A stretch of DNA of 64,000 nt from JBBIQS01 sp037442205 (GTDB taxonomy: Bacteria; Myxococcota; Myxococcia; Myxococcales; UBA5297), in contig JBBIQS010000005.1 of assembly GCA_037442205.1 (NCBI GenBank), positions 1 to 64,000 of the forward strand, given 5' to 3'. The position numbers and the translations under genes are program-made. Each line of letters begins with the position of its first letter. Position 1 is the stretch's first letter. Shown in pieces: positions 42,377-58,926 of this stretch. The notes under the pieces are model-generated. The model saw only the letters and a list, made by a program, of their open reading frames with translations. It searched no databases and was not told the DNA's origin.

Positions 42377-44515
42377 CTACCCGGCCAGCAGCTTGAGGAT
42401 CTGGGCTCCGTACTTCTCGACCAGCTTCGGGCCCACGCCGGAGATCTGCATCAGCTCCGGGATGCTCTGGGGACGGCGTTCGGCGATCTCGAACAGAGTG
42501 CGGTCGGTGAGGATGCGGAAGGCGGGGACGCCGCGAGCCCGGGCCTGCTGCAGCCGCCACTCGCGCAGCTTCTGCGCCAGCTCGGGATCAGCCGCCGCTC
42601 CGGGCGCGGAGAAGGCCTTGGACGGGGCCTCACTGCGCCTGCGCACCTTGGGCGCCACCGCCGACGGCCGCGCCGGCGCCTCCCCTTCCACCTGCAGTTG
42701 CCCCTGCTCCAAGACCTTGCGGGCCCTGGGCATCAGCCCGGCGCGCTTGAAGCGGATGTTGCGGCCGTCCTTCTCGAAGCCGTCCTCGTACAACCGCAGC
42801 GCGCCGACCCGCACCAGCGCCTGCAGGATGCGCTCGAAGGCGGAGCGGTCCTCCGACTCCGAGGGGAAGAGCGTGCGGTAGAGCGTCCCGGTGGCCTGCC
42901 CGTCCTTTTCCTCGAGCAGCTCGATCACCCGCTCCGCCGTCGCCTGCTCGCGCGCGGTGGGCGCGCGGAAGCTGCGCCCCTGGGACTCCTCGGGCCGGCA
43001 GGCGTCGCAGCGGCCGCAGTTGGCGCGGTCGCGGGTCTCTCCGAAGTGGCGCAACAGGTGGACCATCCGGCAGCTGCTGCCGCGGGCGAACTCCAGCACC
43101 TCGTCCAACTGCGCCTGGCGGTGGCTGCGGATCGACTCGTAGCTGGGGCGCCAGTCGGCCTTGGCCGGCCGCACCACGTCCTCGGCGTCGATCGACACTC
43201 CGCCGTGGATCCACAGCTTGTCCAGCGCCGCCTCGGCCACCTCGAGATCGATCCCCGCCGCGCCCATCAGGCCCTCGCGCGGCACGCCCTGCGGCGGCAC
43301 CGCGCTGCGCAGCGCCTCGAGCACCTGCGTCTCCGGGTAGTCGCGCTCCAGGAAGGTCTCGTGCAGCTTGCGGTCGCCCCAGGAGTAGAGCAGCAGCGCC
43401 CGCGCCAGCTTGCCGTCGCGCCCGGCGCGGCCGATCTCCTGGTAGTAGCCCTCCAGCGAGCCGGGCAACGCGGTGTGGACCACGCTGCGCACGTCGGGCT
43501 TGTCCACGCCCATGCCGAAGGCCACCGTGGCCACCACCACTTCCAGCTCGCCGGCCAGGAAGCTCTCCTGGGTCCTGGCGCGCTCGTCGGCCGACAGCCC
43601 GGCGTGGTAGGCGGCGGCCTTGAAGCGCTTGGCGAGCACCTCGGCCAGCTCCTCGGCGGCGCGGCGGGTGGGAACGTAGACCAGCCCCGGGCGGCGCTCG
43701 GCGGGCGCCAGGAACTCGACCACGTCCTGCGTCCGCTCGCCTTTCGGCCGCTCCACCGCCTCCAGGGCCAGGTTCTCGCGGCGGAATCCGCGGATGAAGC
43801 GCTGGGCCTGGGGAATCCCCAGCTGCTCGAGGATGTCGCCCTGGACGCGGACGGTGGCGGTGGCGGTCAGGGCCAGCACCGGCGCCGGGCGCAGCAGCGG
43901 CAGCCGCTGGCGCAACAGCCGGTAGTCGGGTCGGAAGTCGTGGCCCCAGTGCGAGATGCAGTGGGCCTCGTCGACGGCGATCAGCGTCGGCTTGCGCCGG
44001 GCCAGCATCTCCGGGAAACCGGGGACCGACAGCCGCTCGGGGGCGATGGTGAGGAAGTCGAGCTCGCCGTCGAGCCAGGCGCGGCAGGCGGCGCGCGAGG
44101 CTTCGCGGGAGTGGCCGGAGTGGATGCGCTCGGCGCGCAAGCCCATCGCCTGAAGCTTGGCGGTCTGATCCTCCATCAGCGCGATCAGCGGGCTGATGAC
44201 CAGGGTGGTGCCGCCGCGGGCGATGCCCGGCAGCTGGTAGCAGAGCGACTTGCCGCTGCCGGTGGGCATCACCAACAGCGAGTCGCGCCCTTCGGTGACC
44301 GCCCGGCAGACCTCCTCCTGATGCGGGCGGAAAGCGTCGAAGCCAAACCGGTCGCGGAGAACGGCCAGCAGGTTGCCGTCGCCTTGCCTCGCTGGCTGGG
44401 GGCGGCCGAGGCCCAGCGAGAGCTGATCGCCCGCCAAACCGCGCAGGAGCAGATCGGTAGCCTGGCTCTGCCCTGCCGCACTGCGTTGGTCTTTCGTCCT
44501 GCCGCTCGACTCCAT
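42377..44515 (-). CDS. recQ: ATP-dependent DNA helicase RecQ
   Basis: 712 residues. Helicase core: FRPHQEEVCRAVTEGRDS, Walker A MPTGSGKSLCYQLPG, DEAH box VDEAHCISHWGHDFRPDY, TATATVRVQGDI, TVAFGMGVDKPDVRSVVH, YYQEIGRAGRDG. RecQ zinc region CGRCDACR after MVHLLRHFGE, winged helix, and a C-terminal HRDC domain (ILTDRTLFEIAERRPQSIPE ... ISGVGPKLVEKYG). Acts 3'-5' in recombinational repair. The N-terminus has about 50 extra residues before the helicase; the first in-frame ATG at 44515 is used. Divergent from the rhodanese gene. Confidence 0.95.
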   Translation of the reverse strand: MESSGRTKDQRSAAGQSQATDLLLRGLAGDQLSLGLGRPQPARQGDGNLLAVLRDRFGFDAFRPHQEEVCRAVTEGRDSLLVMPTGSGKSLCYQLPGIARGGTTLVISPLIALMEDQTAKLQAMGLRAERIHSGHSREASRAACRAWLDGELDFLTIAPERLSVPGFPEMLARRKPTLIAVDEAHCISHWGHDFRPDYRLLRQRLPLLRPAPVLALTATATVRVQGDILEQLGIPQAQRFIRGFRRENLALEAVERPKGERTQDVVEFLAPAERRPGLVYVPTRRAAEELAEVLAKRFKAAAYHAGLSADERARTQESFLAGELEVVVATVAFGMGVDKPDVRSVVHTALPGSLEGYYQEIGRAGRDGKLARALLLYSWGDRKLHETFLERDYPETQVLEALRSAVPPQGVPREGLMGAAGIDLEVAEAALDKLWIHGGVSIDAEDVVRPAKADWRPSYESIRSHRQAQLDEVLEFARGSSCRMVHLLRHFGETRDRANCGRCDACRPEESQGRSFRAPTAREQATAERVIELLEEKDGQATGTLYRTLFPSESEDRSAFERILQALVRVGALRLYEDGFEKDGRNIRFKRAGLMPRARKVLEQGQLQVEGEAPARPSAVAPKVRRRSEAPSKAFSAPGAAADPELAQKLREWRLQQARARGVPAFRILTDRTLFEIAERRPQSIPELMQISGVGPKLVEKYGAQILKLLAG

Positions 44516-44688
44516 CCGCTTCCTTCCAGTGGGAAGCCGCAGGGTACCCGAGCGGAGCCGCTTCGTCTGCCCCGCCTCTGGCTCGGCCCCCTCCTTTGGG
44601 GCATCCAGGCCTTCGAGGGAACCCCGCCGGCCCAGAGCGCATCCAACCGACGCCTCGCGGGGAAGGCCCGCCTCAAAGGAGATGGCCC

Positions 44689-45141
44689 ATGGTTCGATGG
44701 ATTCTCGGAATGGCTGTGGCAGTTGCGCTGGCGGCTCCCACGGCGGCGCTGGCCTGCGACGGAGTGGGCGAGCAGGTCAGCGTCTGGCATCCGCCGGCGG
44801 CCAAGCCGGCGGTGAAGGAAGTCAGCATCACCGAGCTGGCCGAGCTGCAGGCCAAGAAGAGCGCCACGGTGGTCGACGTCAATGGCGCCGAGACCCGCGT
44901 GAAGATGGGTGTCATCCCCGGTGCGGTGTTGCTCAGCTCGGCGGCGCACTTCGAGGAGAAGGAGCTGCCCGCGGCCAAGGACACCAAGCTGGTCTTCTAC
45001 TGCGCCAACACCCACTGCCGGGCCTCGCACGTCGCGGCCGAGAAGGCGGTCACCGCCGGCTACCAGGACGTGAGCGTGCTGCCGGTGGGCATCGCCGGCT
45101 GGCGCGAGGCCGGCAAGTCGACCTCGACTCCGCGCAGCTGA
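44689..45141 (+). CDS. Periplasmic rhodanese-like protein
   Basis: 150 residues. Signal peptide MVRWILGMAVAVALAAPTAA. The rhodanese fold has VSITELAELQAKKSATVVDV, IPGAVLLSS and the active loop YCANTHCRASHVAAEKAV, which carries two Cys where single-Cys rhodaneses have one, a form seen in exported relatives. May move sulfane sulfur or act in thiol redox. AAAGGAG 8 nt before the ATG; an upstream in-frame ATG (44596) lacks this. Convergent with the ABC permease. Confidence 0.88.
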   Translation: MVRWILGMAVAVALAAPTAALACDGVGEQVSVWHPPAAKPAVKEVSITELAELQAKKSATVVDVNGAETRVKMGVIPGAVLLSSAAHFEEKELPAAKDTKLVFYCANTHCRASHVAAEKAVTAGYQDVSVLPVGIAGWREAGKSTSTPRS

Positions 45142-45165
45142 GCCGGCCGGGCACTCCGGGGCCCG

Positions 45166-45971
45166 CTACTCCTTCAGGGCCCCGGCGGTCAGCCCGCGCA
45201 CGATCGGCCGCTGGCCGATGAGCACCAGCACCGCCACCGGCGCGGTGGCGACCACTGCCGCGGCGAGCATCAGCCCCAAGGGCACCTGATGCTCGCCGCG
45301 CAGCAGCGCGATCGCCACCGGCACTGTCTGATGTCCCGGGCCGACGGTGAACGAGAGGGCGAAGAGCAGCTCGTTCCAGCAGGAGACGAAGCTCAGGATC
45401 CCGGTGGCTGCCAGACCGGGGGCTGCGAGCGGCAGCATCACGTGCCGCAGCACCTGCAGACGGCTCGCGCCGTCGATCAACGCCGCGTCCTCGAGCTCGC
45501 GCGGAATCTGGCGGAAGAACCCCACCAGCAGCCACACAGTCAGCGGCATGGCGAAGGCGACGTAGGGCAGCACCAGCCCGGCGTAGGTGTCGATCAGGTG
45601 AAGCGAGCGCAGCAGCAGGTAGAGCGGCGCCACCACCGCGATCTGTGGAAAGACGCTCACCGCCAGCACGAAGCCCAGCGCCCAAGTCCGGCCAGCGAAC
45701 TCCAGCCGCGAAAGGGCGTAGGCACAGGGCGTTCCCACCAGCAGGCAGACGAGGGTCGCCGAGCCGGAGACGATCAGCGAGTTGCGCAGCGGCAGCACGA
45801 AGGCCCGGGCGGAGAAGAGGGCCCGGTAGTTGTCGAGCACCAGCTCGTGCGGCAGGAGCACCGGACCGGCGAACAGCCGCGCCTCGGGGGTGAGCGAGGC
45901 CAGCGCCGCCCAGTAGAACGGGAAGGCGAAGGCCGCGCTGAGGACCAACAGACCGATGACCGACCAGCGGC

Positions 45972-45975
<4 letters not shown>
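45166..45975 (-). CDS. Sugar ABC transporter permease (MalG-like)
   Basis: 269 residues, six predicted membrane helices. Binding-protein-dependent permease signature (EAA loop) ELEDAALIDGASRLQVLRHV then MLPLAAPGL contacts the ATPase. C-terminal GLTAGALKE is the typical CUT1/MalG ending. The gene begins inside the stop codon of the fused binding-protein/permease (ATGA). No ATPase (MalK-like) gene is near, so a shared ATPase elsewhere is likely. Substrate unknown, probably a sugar or glycerol derivative. Confidence 0.93.
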
Positions 45976-48221
<2,246 letters not shown>

Positions 48222-48344
48222 GGCTTCGAAGCTGAGCAAGCCCACGCTCGGCCGCAAACGAGAAAGGCGAGCGGCCCCTCAGCGGGCGGCTCATCTCAGC
48301 GCCGGCGATGCCCAGTCTCTCGGAGAGCCGGGGGGAGAGCGAAC

Positions 48345-48887
48345 ATGGCTGCGAGGCACTTGAGTTTGGCACTGGCGGTGACGGCGCTCACCGCCTGCGG
48401 GAACCACTATCAGGGCGTCAGCGTGCCCAGCGGGCAGGGCTCGGTGACCGGGGCAGCGCTCAGCGTCCCCTTCAACTTCGCCGCGGTCCAGGTGACGGCG
48501 CTGATCGACGCCACCCACGGTCCCAACGTGCTGATCATCCAGATGTGCGAGTTCGGCTGCGAGCCGATGGGCACGCAGATCGCCAGCGACTCCCGGGCGG
48601 TGAGCCTGACGGTCCGCGCCAACCCCGCCGACCTGCACAATGCGGTGCAGTTCGCCATCGGCACCCAGTTCGCGGCCATGGCCATCTCGCGCTTCTCCGA
48701 CACCACCAACAACTTCGACACCACCAAGGTCGACGTGGCACAGAGCGGGCAGATCGTCTTCGAGACCCTCGACGCACGGGCCAACGGCCAGATCAAAGGT
48801 AGCTTCGACCTGGCGATGCAGCGCGGCGGGGCGCTGCACGGCACCTTCGAGGCGCCGGTGAGCGCCACCGGCACCCCGGCGCCGTGA
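48345..48887 (+). CDS. Lipoprotein of unknown function, paralogue of 41852
   Basis: 180 residues. Signal peptide with lipobox ALTAC, mature GNHYQGVSV. Predicted beta-rich with one Cys pair (CEFGC) and FSDTTNNFDTTKVDVAQSGQ, ending GGALHGTFEAPVSATGT. Shares start, Cys-pair position and C-terminal plan with the lipoprotein at 41852. GGGGAGAG 7 nt before the ATG. Divergent from the fused ABC transporter gene (123 bp). Function unknown. Confidence 0.78.
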   Translation: MAARHLSLALAVTALTACGNHYQGVSVPSGQGSVTGAALSVPFNFAAVQVTALIDATHGPNVLIIQMCEFGCEPMGTQIASDSRAVSLTVRANPADLHNAVQFAIGTQFAAMAISRFSDTTNNFDTTKVDVAQSGQIVFETLDARANGQIKGSFDLAMQRGGALHGTFEAPVSATGTPAP

Positions 48888-48896
48888 GCGGCGAGC

Positions 48897-49289
48897 TCAG
48901 CTCACCTTCTCGATCACTCGCGACAGCTTCTCGCGCACCGTCTTGGCCACCTCCTGCAGGGCCGGCGCGCCGCGGGCGGCGATGGTCTGCATCGGGTCGA
49001 TGGCCATGACCGTGGTCCCGCCGCCGTCGTTCTCGCAGACCACGATGTTGCAGGGCAGCATCACCCCGACCTCGAGCTGGGTAGACAGCGCCTTGTGGGC
49101 CAGCGGCGGATTGCAGGCCCCGAGGATCTTGTAGCGGCGGAAATCCACGCCGATCTTCTTCTTGAGCGTGTCCTTGACGTCGATCTCGGTGAGGATCCCG
49201 AAGCCCTCGGCCTTGAGGAGCTCGGGCACCTGGGCCAGCACCTTTTCGTAGCCGCTGGCGACATCCTTGCGAATGGTGAAGTCGGACAT
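48897..49289 (-). CDS. DUF302 family protein
   Basis: 130 residues. DUF302 pattern: YEKVLAQVPELLKAEGFGIL, EIDVKDTLKKKIGVDFRRYK, ILGACNPPLAHKAL and LPCNIVVCEN. Small cytosolic alpha/beta protein of unknown function, often near redox or metal genes. AAGGAGAG 6 nt before the ATG. Convergent with the lipoprotein gene, 9 bp apart. Confidence 0.9.
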   Translation of the reverse strand: MSDFTIRKDVASGYEKVLAQVPELLKAEGFGILTEIDVKDTLKKKIGVDFRRYKILGACNPPLAHKALSTQLEVGVMLPCNIVVCENDGGGTTVMAIDPMQTIAARGAPALQEVAKTVREKLSRVIEKVS

Positions 49290-49415
49290 GGGACTCTCCT
49301 TGAGGTTCCGCTGTTGGAGCCAGTCTCCTAACGAGAGGTTCCGCCGAAACCCAGCCTGTCTCCACCTCGAGCGCGCAGGCCGCTGCCCGGCGCCAGCCCG
49401 GCCCCTCGGCTGCTC

Positions 49416-52073
<2,658 letters not shown>

Positions 52074-52203
52074 CTGCGCCCGACCTCGTCCCAAAGTTAG
52101 GCTCGGAGCAGCCCGCGGCTGGCGCCCCACCCTTCTCGCCTTGCTCCTCGCGCCGCGTCCCCCCGAGTGCCCCCTGCCGACGGTCCGCAACATGTTGCGG
52201 GTG

Positions 52204-52220
52204 CGTCACGAGATCGTCAC
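52204..52220 (+). promoter_or_regulatory. Possible Pho box upstream of pstS
   Basis: CGTCAC at 52204-52209 and again at 52215-52220: direct repeats with exactly 11-bp period, the spacing of PhoB half-sites (CTGTCAT-like, core GTCA kept). Located 83 bp before the pstS ATG in the divergent clp-pst region, which has no other gene. Confidence 0.45.
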
Positions 52221-52302
52221 CGTGCGCGGAGAGATTGCCGGTGCGCCCGGGACGGTCCGGCGCCTGCCCGCCTGGATGGCTGGCTCAAGAAGGGGTTCCG
52301 CG

Positions 52303-53352
52303 ATGCTCAAGAAGGCTCTCCTGCTGCCTGTGGTGTTGGTCGGTGCGCTGCTCGGCGCCCAGGCCCATGCTGCCGACACCCTGCTGATCAACGGCGCCGG
52401 CGCCACCTTTCCCTTCCCGCTGTACTCGAAGTGGTTTCACGCCTACCACCAGGCCAACCCCAACCGGCAGTTCAACTACCAGTCGATTGGCTCGGGCGGC
52501 GGCATCCAGCAGGTCACCAACGGCACCGTGGACTTCGGCGCCTCCGATGCTCCGATGACCGACCAGGAGCTGGCCAAGGCCCCGGACGTGGTCCACATCC
52601 CCACGGTGCTGGGGGCGGTGGTGGTGGTCTACAACCTGCCCAACGCCCCTGCGCTCAAGCTCTCGGCGGCGACGCTGGCCAAGATCTTCCTCGGCGCGAT
52701 CTCCAAGTGGAACGACCCGGCCATCGCCGCCGAGAACCCGGGCAGCTCCCTCCCCGACGGCGACATCGCCGTCATCCACCGCTCCGACGGCTCGGGGACC
52801 ACCGCCATCTTCACCGACTACCTCGCCAAGACCTCGCCCGAGTGGAAGGAGCGAGTCGGCCAGGGCAAGAGCGTCAAGTGGCCTGCCGGCCTGGGCGCCA
52901 AAGGCAACGAAGGGGTGACCGGGATGGTCAAGGGAACTCCCGGGGCGGTCGGCTACGTCGAGCTGGCCTACGCCGCTCAGAACAAGCTGCCCGTGGCGTC
53001 GCTCAAGAACCGGGAGGGCAGCTTCGTCGCCCCGACCATCGAGAGCACCAGCGCCGCCGCCGGCGGGGTGTCGCTCCCCGACGACCTGCGGGTTTCGATC
53101 ACCGACGCGCCGGGCAAGAACGCCTACCCCATCGCCTCGTTCACCTACCTGCTGGTGCGCCGCGACCAGAAAGATCCGGCCAAGGGCGAGGCGCTGGTGC
53201 GCTTCCTGTGGTGGGCGCTCCACGAAGGCCAGTCGATGGCAGCCCCGCTCGACTACGCGCCGGTGCCCAAGGAAGCGCTGACCAGGATCGAGGCCAAGAT
53301 CCGCTCGCTGACGGTGCAGGGGAAGAAGGTCGCGCTTGCCGGCAACCCGTGA
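52303..53352 (+). CDS. pstS: Phosphate ABC transporter substrate-binding protein
   Basis: 349 residues. Signal peptide LLLPVVLVGALLGAQAHA, mature ADTLLINGAGATFPFPLYSK. Phosphate-binding motifs: QSIGSGGGIQQ, FGASDAPMT, VIHRSDGSGTTAIFTDYL and GNEGVTGMVKGTPGAVGYVE. Captures phosphate in the periplasm for PstCAB. ATG 52303 is chosen as the beginning of the signal peptide. pstC follows after 1 bp. Confidence 0.96.
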   Translation: MLKKALLLPVVLVGALLGAQAHAADTLLINGAGATFPFPLYSKWFHAYHQANPNRQFNYQSIGSGGGIQQVTNGTVDFGASDAPMTDQELAKAPDVVHIPTVLGAVVVVYNLPNAPALKLSAATLAKIFLGAISKWNDPAIAAENPGSSLPDGDIAVIHRSDGSGTTAIFTDYLAKTSPEWKERVGQGKSVKWPAGLGAKGNEGVTGMVKGTPGAVGYVELAYAAQNKLPVASLKNREGSFVAPTIESTSAAAGGVSLPDDLRVSITDAPGKNAYPIASFTYLLVRRDQKDPAKGEALVRFLWWALHEGQSMAAPLDYAPVPKEALTRIEAKIRSLTVQGKKVALAGNP

Positions 53353-53353
53353 G

Positions 53354-54325
53354 ATGGCCGCCGATGGGTTCCCGCCGGTCGAGGCCGGCCAGGAGCTTCA
53401 CGCACGCCGCCGGGCGGACCTTGCCTGGGGCGTGGGGCTGCAGCTCGCCGGCGGGCTCATCCTGGTCGTTGCCGGGGTTATCGTCGTCGAGCTGCTCGGC
53501 CTGGCGCGGCCCGTCCTGACCGCAGTCGGCCTGTGGAGTTTCCTCGCCGGCACCGACTGGGATCCGGTGGCCGGCTCGTTCGGCGCGCTGGCGTTCCTCT
53601 ACGGAACGGTGGTGACCTGCCTGCTGGCGATGGTGGTGTCCCTGCCGATCTCCTTGGGAGTGGCGCTGTTCCTCGCCGAGATGGGCCCGAGCCAGCTGCG
53701 GCGGCCGGTGAGCTTCGCGATCGAAATCCTGGCGGCCATCCCCAGCATCGTCTACGGGCTGTGGGGCCTCTTCGTGATGGTCCCGTGGCTGCGCCAGTCG
53801 CTCGAGCCGCTGCTCAGGAAGGCCCTCGGTTTTTTGCCGCTCTTCAAGGGCCCGGCGCTCGGCCTGGGCTATCTCGCTGGTGGGCTCATCCTGGCGGTGA
53901 TGATCCTGCCGACCATCACCTCGGTCACGATCGAGATCTTGCGCACCGTACCGCAGCCGATCCGCGAAGGCGCCCTGGCGCTGGGAGCCACGCGCTGGGA
54001 GTCGATCCGCAGCGTGATCCTCCCCCACGCCCGAGCCGGGATCCTCGGCGCGGCCATCCTCGGGCTGGCCCGTGCCTTGGGCGAGACCATGGCGGTCACC
54101 ATGGTCATCGGCAATTCGCCCCAGATCAGCGCCTCGCTCTTCGCGCCCGGATATTCGCTGCCGTCGGTCATCGCCAATGAGTTCGCCGAGGCCACCGGAG
54201 AGCTGCACACCGGGGCGCTGGCGGGCCTGGCGCTGCTGCTGCTGGGCCTCACCTTCGTGCTCAACGCGCTGGCGCGGTTGCTGGTGCGCGCCACCTTCCG
54301 CGGTCCCGCGAGGGTGGCGGCATGA
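53354..54325 (+). CDS. pstC: Phosphate ABC transporter permease PstC
   Basis: 323 residues, six membrane helices. Seen: FLYGTVVTCLLAMVVSLPIS, IEILAAIPSIVYGLWGLFVM and the EAA-loop region PIREGALALGATRWESIRSV then ALGETMAVTMVIGN. ATG lies 1 bp after the pstS stop; pstA overlaps its end by ATGA. Confidence 0.95.
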   Translation: MAADGFPPVEAGQELHARRRADLAWGVGLQLAGGLILVVAGVIVVELLGLARPVLTAVGLWSFLAGTDWDPVAGSFGALAFLYGTVVTCLLAMVVSLPISLGVALFLAEMGPSQLRRPVSFAIEILAAIPSIVYGLWGLFVMVPWLRQSLEPLLRKALGFLPLFKGPALGLGYLAGGLILAVMILPTITSVTIEILRTVPQPIREGALALGATRWESIRSVILPHARAGILGAAILGLARALGETMAVTMVIGNSPQISASLFAPGYSLPSVIANEFAEATGELHTGALAGLALLLLGLTFVLNALARLLVRATFRGPARVAA

Positions 54326-55167
54326 CCGAAATGGGGAAAAGGCGAGCAATCGACCTGATGATGACGACGCTGTGCGCCATGGCAGTGGCGGTCGCGCTGG
54401 TGCCATTGGGCTCGCTGCTTTGGCTGGTCATTTCGCGAGGGGCGGCGGGCTTGAGCTGGTCGCTCTTCACCAGCCTGCCGGTTCCAGTCGGAGAGCCCGG
54501 CGGCGGGATCGGCAATGCGCTGGTCGGGACATTCATGCTGGTGGCCCTGGCCGCGGTCATCGGGCTGCCGACCGGAATCGCCGTCGGGATCTTTCTTGCC
54601 GAGCGCGGCGACGGAGCATTCGGCCGCGCCGTCCGCTTCCTCAGCGAGGTGCTCGCCGGCGTTCCGTCGATCGTGGTGGGCATCGTCGCCTACGCGCTGG
54701 TGGTCGTCCCGATGCAGCGCTTTTCGGCGTTGGCCGGAGGGCTGGCCCTGGCGCTGCTGATGATCCCCGCGCTGGCGCGCACCACCGAGGAGTTGGTTCG
54801 GGTGGTGCCGCACCAGCTCCGCGAGGCCTCGCTGGCGTTGGGCGTCCCGCCCTGGCGCACCAGCCTGAAGGTCGTGCTGCGCACCGCGCTGCCGGGAATC
54901 CTGACCGCCGTCCTGCTTGCCATCGCCCGCGCCGCCGGCGAGACCGCGCCGCTGCTCTTCACCTCGCTCAACAACCAGTACTGGAACTGGCGGCCGGATC
55001 AGCCCACGGCCTCGCTGACGGTGCAGATCTTCAACTACGCGATCAGTCCCTACGAGGAATGGCACGCCCGCGCCTGGACCGCGGCGCTGGTCCTGCTGCT
55101 GCTGGTGGGCGGGTTGAACCTGCTGGCTCGGCTGGCGACTCGCGAGCGGGTCCGCCAGGCGCGCTGA
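54322..55167 (+). CDS. pstA: Phosphate ABC transporter permease PstA
   Basis: 281 residues. Motifs: GGIGNALVGTFMLVALAAVI, EVLAGVPSIVVGIVAYALVV, LREASLALGVPPWRTSLKVV and AIARAAGETAPLLFT. Overlaps pstC by 4 nt. The expected pstB (ATPase) and phoU do not follow; the next gene is convergent and its stop codon directly abuts the pstA stop, so the operon ends here. Confidence 0.95.
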   Translation: MTEMGKRRAIDLMMTTLCAMAVAVALVPLGSLLWLVISRGAAGLSWSLFTSLPVPVGEPGGGIGNALVGTFMLVALAAVIGLPTGIAVGIFLAERGDGAFGRAVRFLSEVLAGVPSIVVGIVAYALVVVPMQRFSALAGGLALALLMIPALARTTEELVRVVPHQLREASLALGVPPWRTSLKVVLRTALPGILTAVLLAIARAAGETAPLLFTSLNNQYWNWRPDQPTASLTVQIFNYAISPYEEWHARAWTAALVLLLLVGGLNLLARLATRERVRQAR

Positions 55168-55872
55168 TCAGAGGTGCACGCCGGGCAGGAGCATGCTGGA
55201 GAAGGCCCCGAGCAACGCCTCCCGTCTCTCGCCATCGCTGGAATCCCGCACCGCGTTGACGTACCCGAGCACCGCCTCGATCCACTCGCGGCGGGCCTCG
55301 CTGACGCTCGCGCTTACCGACGGCCGGCGCATGGCCAGCAGCCGGCCGCGCTTGGAGTCCCACTCCCTGAGCTCTCGGGCGGCCTCCAGCGCCGTGCTCA
55401 CCAGCTCGAAACCCGTGCCGGCAGGCGTCTGGACCGCCTTCAGCAGCTCGCTTCGCGATGCCGTCAGCATCCCCTCAACCGCCAGGATCTGCTCGGCCTC
55501 CGCCGACCAGGAGAGGCGCTCCCGGCGCTCCAGACCGAGCTCCTCGATCAGCGCGAGCTTCTTCCGCGAATCGGCGTCGCTGGCATGCGCGCTGGCAGCC
55601 ACCGCATCCTTGAGAGAATTCAGCGCCCCCCACATCCGCGATTCGGCCTCACTGGCCTTGGCCGCGATGAGGCGCACCTCTTCGGTCCCCACGATGTTCA
55701 TCGTCGCGTCCAGGCGTGCGTGGGCCACTTCGACAATGGCCAGCCTCCGCGACACCTCAGCCAGCCCCTCGGCGGCGGATCGTCCCTCCGGGCGCAGCAG
55801 CCAGGAGGAGTAGAGGTACATCTCCTCCTCGCGCATGCGCCTGAGATCTTTCGCTGCCAGCGGCTTGCTCAT
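55168..55872 (-). CDS. Unknown helical protein
   Basis: 234 residues, not recognised. Predominantly helical, acidic/basic mixed (MSKPLAAKDLRRMREEEMYL; EAESRMWGALNSLKDAVAAS; RKKLALIEELGLERRERLSW). No signal peptide or membrane segment. AAAGG 9 nt before the ATG at 55872. It is 55 bp downstream of purL on the same strand and could be the last gene of the pur transcript, while abutting pstA convergently. I see no PhoU signature. Codon use is a little less GC3-rich than purL. Confidence 0.72.
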   Translation of the reverse strand: MSKPLAAKDLRRMREEEMYLYSSWLLRPEGRSAAEGLAEVSRRLAIVEVAHARLDATMNIVGTEEVRLIAAKASEAESRMWGALNSLKDAVAASAHASDADSRKKLALIEELGLERRERLSWSAEAEQILAVEGMLTASRSELLKAVQTPAGTGFELVSTALEAARELREWDSKRGRLLAMRRPSVSASVSEARREWIEAVLGYVNAVRDSSDGERREALLGAFSSMLLPGVHL

Positions 55873-55927
55873 GATGGACCTTTCGCCCGAGGTGCGACTC
55901 TGAGTGTAGCTCGATTCGACCTCTGGC

Positions 55928-58182
<2,255 letters not shown>

Positions 58183-58186
<4 letters not shown>

Positions 58187-58926
58187 GGCTGCGTCCTCGG
58201 GGAACCGGGCGACTGAAGGCCGCCGTCGGGCGCCGGCGCCGAGGCGACGAGCTCGCTCTGGTCGTCCACCAGCACCCGCCCCAGGCTCTGGTCGAAGGCC
58301 ACCTTCATCAGCTCGCGCTTCTGCTCGAGGGTGGCCTTGCCGCGCACCACCAGCGCCACGCCCTGGTACGAGAGTGCGAAGCCGCTCACGCCCCGCTTCT
58401 TGAGCTCGGCGACGATCGCCGACAGCTGCACCTGCATCATCTCGTGCGAGAAGTTGAGCGAGAGGTCGCCGGCCAGAAAATCGTCGCTGGCGAACAGCGC
58501 ACGCAGGGAATCGCGGCAGGAGGGACTGTCCACGCTCACCTCGAGCGCGCGCTTGCCTCCCTCGGCCGAGATCCTCATTCCCGGGCAGGACTTCTTGGTG
58601 GCCAACAGCTGGGCCTCGCTGGCCGGCAGCGCCGGCGGCTGGCTGCCTTTCTCGTGGATTCGCAGCCGCACTGCCTCGATGGCGTTTGACACCCACACCA
58701 AGACCAGCGCCCGGCCGGCGGCCTTGGTGGTGACCAGGACTTCCTCGGCCGGCAACTGCTCGGCGGTCGCCACCGCCGGGTCGTCCACCACCACCGCGCT
58801 CGAGTCGAGGTGGAAGAACTGCTCGGCGCCCACCGCGAGGTCGAGCACCCGGCTAATGGGGCGAGCCCAGGCCTGCAGCGGAAGCGCCAGCAGCGTGAGG
58901 CAGGTCAGGCAGGCAGGAGTTCTCAT
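58183..58926 (-). CDS. Exported protein with pilus/secretin N-terminal-like domain, inside the pur operon
   Basis: 247 residues. Signal peptide MRTPACLTCLTLLALPLQAW then AR. Residues about 25-95 match the T2SS-T3SS_pil_N pattern of secretin/pilus assembly proteins: VLDLAVGAEQFFHLDS, VVDDPAVATAEQL, VLVTTKAAGRALVLVW. The rest is alpha/beta with SCPGMRIS and a BON-like C-terminal repeat (VAELKKRGVSGFALSYQGVA). It would act in the periplasm, an odd partner for purine genes. ATGA overlaps with purQ upstream and purL downstream. Confidence 0.8.

Noticed and set aside
55168..55872. The unknown gene beside pstA as a PhoU homologue
   Set aside because: Helical but without PhoU metal-binding motifs and in the opposite orientation.
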